Origin: Phycisphaerae bacterium
Lineage (GTDB): Bacteria > Chloroflexota > Anaerolineae > 4572-78 > J111
Direction of reading: 5' to 3'
DNA: 48,881 nucleotides
NCBI GenBank assembly: GCA_028285035.1
Contig: JANQQF010000152.1
Span: forward strand, 1-48,881
A model generated the notes under the pieces. That model made no database searches. It was not told the origin of the DNA and saw only the letters and a list, made by a program, of their open reading frames with translations. A program made the position numbers and the translations under genes. The stretch's first letter is position 1, and every line of letters starts with the position of its first letter. This document shows, in pieces, positions 34,059 to 41,832 of the stretch.

Positions 34059-37000
34059 CTAACCTCCTATTCTTTCTTGTAAATAATTAGTTATTTTTTG
34101 AGTAATAATCGTAGTATTCTCTGTATATTTAGGAATCTGCGAAATTAATTGAGTTTCTAAAGTACGGTTTGTATGGCTATACAAATAAATTTTGTCTCTC
34201 CAAAGAGACTCATTCCAATCGCTTTCATCGATAGGTAAATTCTGTGCTAGCAACAAAACAAAGCCTATTTGCTCTGGAGTATGCATCTCTAATAATGATC
34301 CTAGTAGCTTTGGGCGTCGATAAGCTCCAGACGGAATGAGATCCCCTGGTTCTGGTTTCTCAACAGGAGTACTAACCGGATAATGATGCCCCAAATGATA
34401 AATAAGTAAATGGGTAGTCTCTTCATTATCTCCATATAATTTCTTGCTAATTTCACAAGCAATGTTAATAAATGTATTAAACAGTTTTTTATTACTATTT
34501 GTATCAATAATAACTAGGGCGTACCTATGCCCATCTTCAAGCTGAGGCAAGGGCTGACGAGCACCAATTGCTATATGCAGATAAAGGTGGTCAAGAACCT
34601 TTTCAATTGACTTAGAAATCTCCTCATCCTCATCTTCATCCAATTTCCATTCTATTGTTAGGTGACGAGTGAGATTGTCATAATATTCAGATGCAATTGC
34701 CTCAATAAATTTCAGGAACTCGCTAGGTTTTCTATCAGCTTTTGCGGTTAGCCTTTCGGCCCATTCAGGTTGAACAACCCATTTTCGAGCTGCTTGTAAT
34801 ACGGAATAGATAGCATGCCAGCCAATATCTGCTAAAGGTAAAGCTAGTTCGAGTAAAATCGCATGAGTTTGTATCGTAGGGGTAGGGTCGGCATAGGCAT
34901 AGATTCTAAAAAGAGCCATACCACACGCTCCTCCTATTAATTTCTTGTTTTCATCTTTATCAGTTAGCCAGATTTTGATTTGCTGAATACAAGCAGAAAG
35001 ATCTAATGAAGCCAGCCACAAAATTGTACAAATTATTTTTCGAACAACATCATCTGGATGTTTTGAGTAGGTTATGTTATCTAATTTTGCTATCCACAAT
35101 TCATGTTTGTTGACGATGGAGGTAATATCGTCTGGAGATAAATCTGGATAGTATGGATACAAGCCTGACCACCAAGTTTCTACGTCCAAGGTTGCCAAGG
35201 ATTGTGCTAGCTGCGCTCGTACAAAATGTTCTATTATTGCTAAATTTGTATCTCTTATATTGAAGGGTGCAGTCTTTATATTATCCAACCACTCTATTTG
35301 ACTATTTGCTGAAGCAATGATTAGACGATCTAACCAAGGGCTTTCAGAAAGGTCATCTAAGTCTATGAAACCTGTTCGAGTGATAACTAAAACAAAATGA
35401 ATTTCCTGAGGGTCTAGATTTTCCAAGGTAGGTGTTAAAATACGAGGGAAGGCGTATTCTGGTATAAAATCCTGAACCGAAACAGATGCCCCAGGTACAG
35501 CTAATTCTTTATTATCACCTAAACGGGTAACAATAGTATCAACCTGAGTATCTAATCGTTCGTAAAGTTGATGACCTATGAATGCCATGATTTGGCCCCA
35601 ACTGCCTCGATGCGAGGCATCTAGCACAATGAGTCCTCGACGTTTGCCGGGAACATCCATGGGAATGCCGTGAATAGCGTAGGCTCGTGTGATTAATGCA
35701 CGCCCAATTTTCTGAGCCGTTTCTAGATCGCTATCCAGCCAATGGCGCGATAAACTACTACACAGAATACTAGATTGTTCAAGAGTGGCTCGATTAACAG
35801 CATAAAGCAACTTAGTATGAATAAGATCAGGCCAATTCTGGTACTTTAGCCAAGTAAATAATGTCTCAATAAACGTATCTATTGTTTTTTCTTTTTCCTC
35901 AGATACCTCATCAAAAGACAGTAAGGGGACAATAAGCTCTAAAAGAGGAAAGTGCAGGTCATCTAAAGGTGGCCTATCAAATAGTTTATTTCTTTCAAAT
36001 AGTTCCCGACCAGCTAGTAGCCCTATTTTGCGTTGATTACTATTTTCTTTACGTAATAACTCCTTAATAAAGGTGACCATATCTTCTGAATGATCAATTG
36101 TAATTTGCCGAATAGCATGTAAAATTGACCCCATAGTGTTGCTTGCCCAACTTAAATACTGAATTGAGAGAAGATGCTCAATGTCAGAGGGAGTCAATTC
36201 AGTTACCTGTTTGATTTTATCAATAATTATTTGATGAGCCTTGTCAAGAGCCTTATCATTAAACCTATCAAATTTTTTTATAAGCCCAGATAAAATGAAC
36301 TTCACTTCTATGAGCATTTCACTGGCTTGTTGAGCTTCTAAGCTTTTACCACTATCAATTTTCGATATTTTGGCCAAGCCCCCATATATTCGCCAGATTG
36401 AAGCCCCAACAGCCCACATCAAATCTGGATCACCTGAATTAGTCCAACGATTAAGCAAACTAGCAACAAAAGGATAGTATTCGGGACCGGTTGCGCATAT
36501 TTCATCCAAACTATATCCCACAACAGCAACGACCCCCCCGTATGGGTGTTCTGCCAATTGATGAAGTAAAGTTTCGAGATTATGCATTTCATAGATACCA
36601 ATACGCCCAATCGCGATTCCTAGAGTTCTTCGAAATCTCCAATGTTCAACAGACCTAGAAGCTTCAATATATCTCACTAAGACTTCTTTCAGAGACCAGA
36701 GTAAATGATGATGATTACGGATTTGTTGGCGAACCTCCCGTTCAAATGCCGGAATCTTTAACCGAACTGATCCGTCAGCAGTTATTGAAGCTTTGATAAC
36801 TCTTAAAATATCCTCAAGGCCATGTTCGCGTGAATCATCCAATTTATTAATACCGCTCTGCCGTAGTTCCTTAACCGACTCAATGTAAATTTCATTCAAC
36901 AAAGCAAAAGGTATATCTTCAATAAGAACGACTAACAGCGCATAAAATTGGGCATTGTTTGGTAATTGCTCAAACCATAGACGGCTATACGTTTGACGGG

Positions 37001-38681
37001 GCTGTCCAACTTGTGCAGCGAGTTCTAAAATTTCATTTCGAGCTGTGGATGTGGGTAAATCCATAGCCGCTTCATAGAATGCCTCTATCAGGTAGGGCCA
37101 TTGTAAATGTTCTTGTACAATACTTTGTTTATCTGTGTCTGTTAATCCTTTAAACTCAGTAGGAATTGATACTTGATATTCCTTCAGGTATCGAGTAAAA
37201 ATTTTCTCTATAAATGTGATCTGTTTATTTCTTTCTTCGTTATAAATAGATATAGCCTGTACTTCTTGGGGAAAGTGTGAGATATCTATATTCTGAGATA
37301 CGGTCGTAAGAATAAAATAAATATTCCTCTCAAGAAGTTTTGATATGAATGATGTAGTGAGTTCATCAAGAACAAACCCTTTTTGCTGGAAGTTCTCAAT
37401 GATATAGATGGAATGATCTTGGATAGCTGATTGTTTAATGAAAATAGGAATTAATTGATGTTCTGGCTCTGCTGGATCATAAATCTTTAATCGAAGTGCT
37501 GACTTTGCATCCAATGTAGCTGTACTAATACTGGTTGTAAACTCTGGCTGATACAATTTATCAAATGGGATATCCAAAATAGATAAAGAAATTTCATTCA
37601 AGCGACTGATAATATGGGCTCGGTACACCTTTGAATCTCTTGTATCAAGATACTGTCGAGTTTCTCTGATATTTTCATTTAGTAAGTGTACTTGAGAAAA
37701 GACTTGGCCATAACGAGGGTGCTGAGGTGTAATTTTATTTATTAGGGCATTAGCTCTCATTTCGTAGATACTGTAAGCGTCAGTTAACGTATCATTTTCT
37801 GTTAGTGGAGGAATTTTTCCTTGTAATGACAATCCCAGATGAATTGCACAGGTTAATTTTCCCGCATACTTTGGCCCTTGCACAATAAATATCCGAGCAT
37901 CATTAAAACCCTGAAGATGCATTGTTTTATAGTCTTTTGGTGGTACAAATAAAGACATGACCCGTTCTTGTCTTTTGTAATCAATCTCAAATAGTGAAGT
38001 TTTTAATCTTTCCCCTTTTTCACCTTCTTGCTTAATGATCTCTTGCTTATCTTCTGTTTCTTTTTCTAGCTCCCTCTCTATATTATCTAAGGTATCGGGT
38101 TCAGCCATCATATCCAATGTTGCATCTGGTGGAGGTGGGTCGACTATAATTGCCTTATCTGCCTCATCTACAGTCACATCTTCCTCTACATCTTCTATCT
38201 CCAGAGCAATATAATCTGAATCCTCGATTGCTGTTTCTTCGACTAATGTGTCCAATATTGATTCTGATAAAACTGGGTCTGACAGATTTTCTCCCTCCGA
38301 CGTGTCTATTGTTGCCATCTTCTCTACTACTAATGTTTCACCTGATGTAGCCACAAGCTCTTGAAATTCTTGATCAAGAATATTTTGATTTATATCAATG
38401 TCCTCAACTTTATCCTCTATTTTCTGATCAAACGGTTCATCACTTGAAGAGGGTGGTTGTTCTTCTACTTGATCTTCACTACCAGTTGTCTTTTCCCCAT
38501 CATTCAAATAGTCTGTTTGAGTAGACTTCTCACCTGTATCCATTGGGGCAGCTTCATTTTCAATCGACTCTTCTGCATCAATTAATGTACCTTTAACTTC
38601 AGACTCGGTTGTCGCAATATTTGATGCCTGTGGTATAGCGTTGTCCCTTTGTGATGTCTCGGTAGGTTTTGCATCTGACAT
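34059..38681 (-). CDS. Giant P-loop protein with acidic tail, inserted adaptor domain and helical repeats
   Basis: 1540 residues from the ATG at 38681 (GGAG at a 6-nt gap; the frame runs to a TTG at 38696). Residues 1-215 are disordered and very acidic. A P-loop-like VQGPKYAGKLT follows (about 267-277; the usual Ser/Thr after GK is Leu). Residues 303-378 are an adaptor-like domain also found at the end of the neighbouring kinase (LDTRDSKVYRAHIISRLNEI). Then come a Walker-B-like SIYIIENF (about 424) and a sensor-like YFILTTV. So the adaptor lies inside the ATPase. Residues about 480-1000 are helical (HEAT-like). Two repeated modules follow (about 1010-1145 and 1380-1500), each with an xVLDAS/VIIDTN strand and an S-x-W-x-D-(R/K)-(L/I) motif, somewhat vWA-like. 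Role inferred: scaffold and sensor of the system. Confidence 0.75.
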   Translation of the reverse strand: MSDAKPTETSQRDNAIPQASNIATTESEVKGTLIDAEESIENEAAPMDTGEKSTQTDYLNDGEKTTGSEDQVEEQPPSSSDEPFDQKIEDKVEDIDINQNILDQEFQELVATSGETLVVEKMATIDTSEGENLSDPVLSESILDTLVEETAIEDSDYIALEIEDVEEDVTVDEADKAIIVDPPPPDATLDMMAEPDTLDNIERELEKETEDKQEIIKQEGEKGERLKTSLFEIDYKRQERVMSLFVPPKDYKTMHLQGFNDARIFIVQGPKYAGKLTCAIHLGLSLQGKIPPLTENDTLTDAYSIYEMRANALINKITPQHPRYGQVFSQVHLLNENIRETRQYLDTRDSKVYRAHIISRLNEISLSILDIPFDKLYQPEFTTSISTATLDAKSALRLKIYDPAEPEHQLIPIFIKQSAIQDHSIYIIENFQQKGFVLDELTTSFISKLLERNIYFILTTVSQNIDISHFPQEVQAISIYNEERNKQITFIEKIFTRYLKEYQVSIPTEFKGLTDTDKQSIVQEHLQWPYLIEAFYEAAMDLPTSTARNEILELAAQVGQPRQTYSRLWFEQLPNNAQFYALLVVLIEDIPFALLNEIYIESVKELRQSGINKLDDSREHGLEDILRVIKASITADGSVRLKIPAFEREVRQQIRNHHHLLWSLKEVLVRYIEASRSVEHWRFRRTLGIAIGRIGIYEMHNLETLLHQLAEHPYGGVVAVVGYSLDEICATGPEYYPFVASLLNRWTNSGDPDLMWAVGASIWRIYGGLAKISKIDSGKSLEAQQASEMLIEVKFILSGLIKKFDRFNDKALDKAHQIIIDKIKQVTELTPSDIEHLLSIQYLSWASNTMGSILHAIRQITIDHSEDMVTFIKELLRKENSNQRKIGLLAGRELFERNKLFDRPPLDDLHFPLLELIVPLLSFDEVSEEKEKTIDTFIETLFTWLKYQNWPDLIHTKLLYAVNRATLEQSSILCSSLSRHWLDSDLETAQKIGRALITRAYAIHGIPMDVPGKRRGLIVLDASHRGSWGQIMAFIGHQLYERLDTQVDTIVTRLGDNKELAVPGASVSVQDFIPEYAFPRILTPTLENLDPQEIHFVLVITRTGFIDLDDLSESPWLDRLIIASANSQIEWLDNIKTAPFNIRDTNLAIIEHFVRAQLAQSLATLDVETWWSGLYPYYPDLSPDDITSIVNKHELWIAKLDNITYSKHPDDVVRKIICTILWLASLDLSACIQQIKIWLTDKDENKKLIGGACGMALFRIYAYADPTPTIQTHAILLELALPLADIGWHAIYSVLQAARKWVVQPEWAERLTAKADRKPSEFLKFIEAIASEYYDNLTRHLTIEWKLDEDEDEEISKSIEKVLDHLYLHIAIGARQPLPQLEDGHRYALVIIDTNSNKKLFNTFINIACEISKKLYGDNEETTHLLIYHLGHHYPVSTPVEKPEPGDLIPSGAYRRPKLLGSLLEMHTPEQIGFVLLLAQNLPIDESDWNESLWRDKIYLYSHTNRTLETQLISQIPKYTENTTIITQKITNYLQERIGG

Positions 38682-38719
38682 ATTGTTCTCCAGCAAATTG
38701 CTGTTATAGCTGATTAGCC

Positions 38720-40735
38720 TTACTTATATAATTCATCAAAGGAGATACCCAGAGTTGATAATGAAATCACATTTAGCCTAGCTATTATCTTGGCTCGTTC
38801 AATCTTCAATTCTCTAGTATCAAGATATTGCCGTGCGTCGGCAATATTTATATTTAATAGTTGATATTGGTCATAGACTTTATGATAATCAGAATTTTGT
38901 GGCCCTATTCGCTTGAGTAATTCGGTTACTCTAAGTTCGTAAATTGTAAAGCTATCGTGAATTTGGATAGGAATAGGATAGGTTTCTTGGTCAGGTTTAG
39001 CTTCCCAGCTAGCATTTTCATCAGGTCTAGCTACTGTTGCTTGCTGATCCTTGGTTAATTGCTCTCTTTTATTCATTTCAATTTGTGAAATACTCCCCCC
39101 AACCACCCCCATCATCCCAACCAACAACCGCATCCCCTGCACCTCATGCGGCGCGAAATATTTCAACATCGCCAAGCCGTAGAGAAACAAGGCCGGAAAA
39201 TATTCTTTGTGAAAATCTGGGGAGTGGCCCATATAACGTTTAGCAATGTCGCGAAGGGCGAGAATGACCTCATAAGCTTTTTGCAATTGTGGGTCATCGG
39301 GAGGGGGAGCAGAGCTACCTAAAGAGGTCACCGCCAACGCCTCCTCAAATTCCAAATAATCCGCAAAGGAAATATTGAATTGGCTCAAGATCATCCGGCG
39401 CAGGTAGATTTCGAGCTTGATAAAGTCAAAGATGTTGTGGCGTTCGGTCACTTTAGCGAAGTCGATGAGCCAGCCTCGATCTTGCTCATCAACAAGGATA
39501 TTACGAACGTGAAGGTCACCATGAACGGTGGATTTTCGACTGGTCAAAAGTTGATCGAGAATTTGCGGGTAGCGTTTGAGCGGGTTGGGGTATGGCTGGC
39601 CAGCCAAAGTAATCTGTTCGTGCTGTATGTCCACCTCGGCCTCAGAGGAGTGAGCGAGTAGCGCCTGCATCACCTCGGTCAACCGTCCGTGTCGATTGTA
39701 AACGACCTCACCCCGTACACTAATTTCATCTCCAACGGCCCACGTGTCTGGGTATGGCCCTTCCGCCTTGACCACCACGCCCGAGTCGTCACTATATTGC
39801 AGCTTAAGTTCCTCGTGCTTGCACTTGACGATCTTGAGCCTTTCGATTTGGATTAGATCACCCGACTGAAAATTATGGTGTTCGGCCACAATCGCTTGGG
39901 CGGGAAGCAGCGTGTAAGCTGAACTGACGATGGGTGTTTCATCAGCCAGCCACATCCCATCCGTTGAGGCTCGACGAATTTTCAAACGCAAATGAGCGGC
40001 AATATGCCGGCCATACTCATTCGCAAAAGAGGTGGTGTAAGACGCGTGCTGGCTGTACCAAATATTAAGCGTCCCGCCGAGCAACATTTTTGCCATTTTG
40101 ATAATCTGATCAGCCGAGGCTGTCTCGTAATATGCCTCAAACGTTTGAGTTTTCCCCAAACTCCCCCCGCTCATAAAACTATAGTTCAAACCAGCCCACT
40201 GTTCCCATTCGACATAATGCTCTAACCTAGGCACCTCGTGGGGTAAATCTTGTTCAATATATGCTTTGGTATTGTCATACTCTGCTCGCAATTCTCGCTT
40301 GTAGCCAATTTTGATAATCTGGCGAGCGGTACGATTGCCTTGCTTGTTAATCGGCTGAACCAAAAATAATCTTGCCCCACCTAAGCCGCCCCCAATTTCC
40401 TCCTCAACCCAAACTTCCTTTTTGCCAACAAAGAGTTGTGGAACAATCATCTCACGCTGGATATCTAAAGGCTGAAGAGATTTTGGCCAATGAATAGGTA
40501 CAGTCTTCTGGGCTATCGTCGGTTGAGCAGTTTGTGAAGAGGTAGATTTGTTCATCTCCTCATTAGCTGACAATGCTGTACGTCGTAATTCCTCTAAAAT
40601 AGTCTCAATATCTTCAATCTCAATCAAATCAGCGGGGTCTGTGCTGCGACCTTCGATCGCTCGTCGTTCTTTTAGCTTTTGTAACCGACGCTCATGATTG
40701 ATAATTTCTTGGGTGACATCATTATGGCGAGTCAT
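38720..40735 (-). CDS. APH-like kinase with an OB-like insertion and a C-terminal adaptor domain
   Basis: 671 residues. A coiled coil (5-62) leads to a kinase-like N-lobe (about 85-250; LGGARLFLVQPIN, RQIIKIGYK with a plausible ATP-binding Lys). A beta-rich insertion (about 288-352, GDLIQIERLKIV ... WAVGDEISVRGEVVYNRHGR) looks like an OB fold. The catalytic loop is STVHGDLHVRN (about 404-413; Asp408 in HGD) and the metal site LIDFAKV (about 425-431), as in aminoglycoside phosphotransferase-type kinases. The last 82 residues (589-671) are the adaptor domain shared with the 1540-residue protein (YELRVTELLKRIGP...LDTRELKIERAKIIARLNVI). Similar kinase domains have been listed among ternary-complex-associated domains of bacterial conflict systems. 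Substrate unknown. Start: ATG with GGGGA upstream. It lies 38 nt before the next gene. Confidence 0.8.
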   Translation of the reverse strand: MTRHNDVTQEIINHERRLQKLKERRAIEGRSTDPADLIEIEDIETILEELRRTALSANEEMNKSTSSQTAQPTIAQKTVPIHWPKSLQPLDIQREMIVPQLFVGKKEVWVEEEIGGGLGGARLFLVQPINKQGNRTARQIIKIGYKRELRAEYDNTKAYIEQDLPHEVPRLEHYVEWEQWAGLNYSFMSGGSLGKTQTFEAYYETASADQIIKMAKMLLGGTLNIWYSQHASYTTSFANEYGRHIAAHLRLKIRRASTDGMWLADETPIVSSAYTLLPAQAIVAEHHNFQSGDLIQIERLKIVKCKHEELKLQYSDDSGVVVKAEGPYPDTWAVGDEISVRGEVVYNRHGRLTEVMQALLAHSSEAEVDIQHEQITLAGQPYPNPLKRYPQILDQLLTSRKSTVHGDLHVRNILVDEQDRGWLIDFAKVTERHNIFDFIKLEIYLRRMILSQFNISFADYLEFEEALAVTSLGSSAPPPDDPQLQKAYEVILALRDIAKRYMGHSPDFHKEYFPALFLYGLAMLKYFAPHEVQGMRLLVGMMGVVGGSISQIEMNKREQLTKDQQATVARPDENASWEAKPDQETYPIPIQIHDSFTIYELRVTELLKRIGPQNSDYHKVYDQYQLLNINIADARQYLDTRELKIERAKIIARLNVISLSTLGISFDELYK

Positions 40736-40763
40736 ACCATTCCCCTTATTTGAGTTTCTATTA

Positions 40764-41222
40764 CTAATAAACTTCCTCTAACAATTGCTCGACACGTTGC
40801 GCAAAATCAACAGCAGATGTGTTTTCATCAAGGGTAATCATCATTGGCTGGGCTGTATTTGCTTGCAAGATATTCACCAATAAATCTTCGGCGGCGCTTC
40901 CCAAACTGATAAATAGAGAGACTTCACTTAAAAGTTCAGCTAGAATTTTTACACGGGGATCGCGCTGGAGGCGGGCGAGATGGCCATCTCCGCCAGGGAG
41001 AATAACGGCTGATATTGCCCCAACACCTTCCAACAAACGATCTAGACTAAGATCAGGTACAATTGTTAAACCGTGCATCCCACTCACCTGTTTGGCTCGT
41101 AAGCCAACGAGATTGACCTTTAGACCGGCTTCACGTAAACGGGTAAATATGATGCTAATTGGCTCCTCTTCAAATCCATCGGCAACCAGAACAATCGTTT
41201 GCGTATAATTTGGTTTTGACAT
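40764..41222 (-). CDS. DJ-1/PfpI-like protein without the usual nucleophile Cys
   Basis: 152 residues; first gene of the operon. It has the DJ-1/PfpI class I glutamine amidotransferase-like fold (TIVLVADGFEEEPISIIFTRLREAGLKVNLVGL, GLTIVPDLSLDRL, AVILPGGDGHLARLQRD). ADGFEEE supplies the conserved Glu. Where the family has the nucleophile elbow (A-I-C-x-(A/G)-P), this protein has ISLGSAAEDLL, so the Cys is missing and no Cys occurs anywhere in the protein. It may bind a small molecule rather than act as a protease, deglycase or amidotransferase. It starts at an ATG after AGGA and is 28 nt upstream of the kinase gene, so co-transcription is likely. Confidence 0.75.
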   Translation of the reverse strand: MSKPNYTQTIVLVADGFEEEPISIIFTRLREAGLKVNLVGLRAKQVSGMHGLTIVPDLSLDRLLEGVGAISAVILPGGDGHLARLQRDPRVKILAELLSEVSLFISLGSAAEDLLVNILQANTAQPMMITLDENTSAVDFAQRVEQLLEEVY

Positions 41223-41377
41223 TATGATTCCTGGTATCTAATTTCATCCCTCGCCCGATAGCACAACTTTAACACAAATAGCGCTAGTCGATCTGCCGTA
41301 CAACTTCGAATTACTTCGCTACACTGTCAATCTTTGTCAAAACCTATCTTAGCCTAAGTTTTGAGGTGTTGGACTGT

Positions 41378-41470
41378 CATTCTGAACGAAGTGAAGAATC
41401 TCCACCGAGTGCTCGAAAATGAACTGCGTTAGGAGATTTTTCGCTCCTATCGTCGCTCAAAATGACATGA
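41378..41470. repeat. Imperfect palindromic dispersed repeat, copy B
   Basis: The left arm tgtcattctgaacgaagtga...atctcc and right arm ggagattttt...cgctcaaaatgaca are inverted. It is the same family as 66-165. Confidence 0.65.
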
Positions 41471-41488
41471 CGCCCATAAAGACAAAAC

Positions 41489-41516
41489 TTGAGCCTCTTT
41501 CCATTTATGTTATAAT
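41489..41516 (+). promoter_or_regulatory. Extended -10 promoter of the second STAND-TPR operon
   Basis: TTGAGC (41489-41494), a 16-bp spacer and TATAAT (41511-41516), with TG at 41508-41509. The start is predicted near 41523, giving a leader of about 310 nt before the ATG at 41833. Confidence 0.6.
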
Positions 41517-41676
41517 CAGCCCACCTCACCTTTCACCAAAAATAATGCAGACCACCCAAGTGCCTGATTAATTAGCAATAGAACCTCTGCTTCAAGTGAC
41601 AGAATTACTAATCAGAACAAAAACAATATAAATCCAAGTTCAGTTTTACAATGCCGTTTTAACAAAGTTAACACAG

Positions 41677-41811
41677 GTTGATCAAATCAACTCAGTGATT
41701 ATTTAGAGATTTATCAAAGATTGTTTTACTGACCCAGACGTGAAAAAGTAAACAAGATTCTTGGTTCCATGGACCATCTTGAAAAGTTTAGGATGTTATG
41801 TCTGGGTCAGT
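41677..41811 (+). promoter_or_regulatory. Structured leader RNA upstream of the STAND regulator
   Basis: Inverted repeats are gttga/tcaac (41677-41691) and actgacccagac (41728-41739) with gtctgggtcagt (41800-41811), a perfect 12-bp pair 60 nt apart. It encloses a smaller near-palindrome around ggttccatggacc. The outer stem closes 21 nt before the ATG at 41833, next to its Shine-Dalgarno (aggg at 41821-41824). Confidence 0.5.
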
Positions 41812-41832
41812 AGTTCTCTTAGGGTCAGAACA

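Larger units (their letters stand above)
41223..41832. other. Intergenic region between the conflict-type operon and the STAND regulator
   Basis: It contains palindromic repeat copy B (41378-41470), a plus-strand extended -10 promoter (41489-41516), and a long leader with inverted repeats. No clear promoter for the minus-strand operon was recognised in 41223-41380. A frame open from 41761 is an upstream extension of the STAND gene, not a separate gene. Confidence 0.6.

Noticed and set aside
41761..41832. Upstream 24-residue extension of the STAND regulator
   Set aside because: Lies within the inverted repeat and has no Shine-Dalgarno; the ATG at 41833 has one at the right distance.
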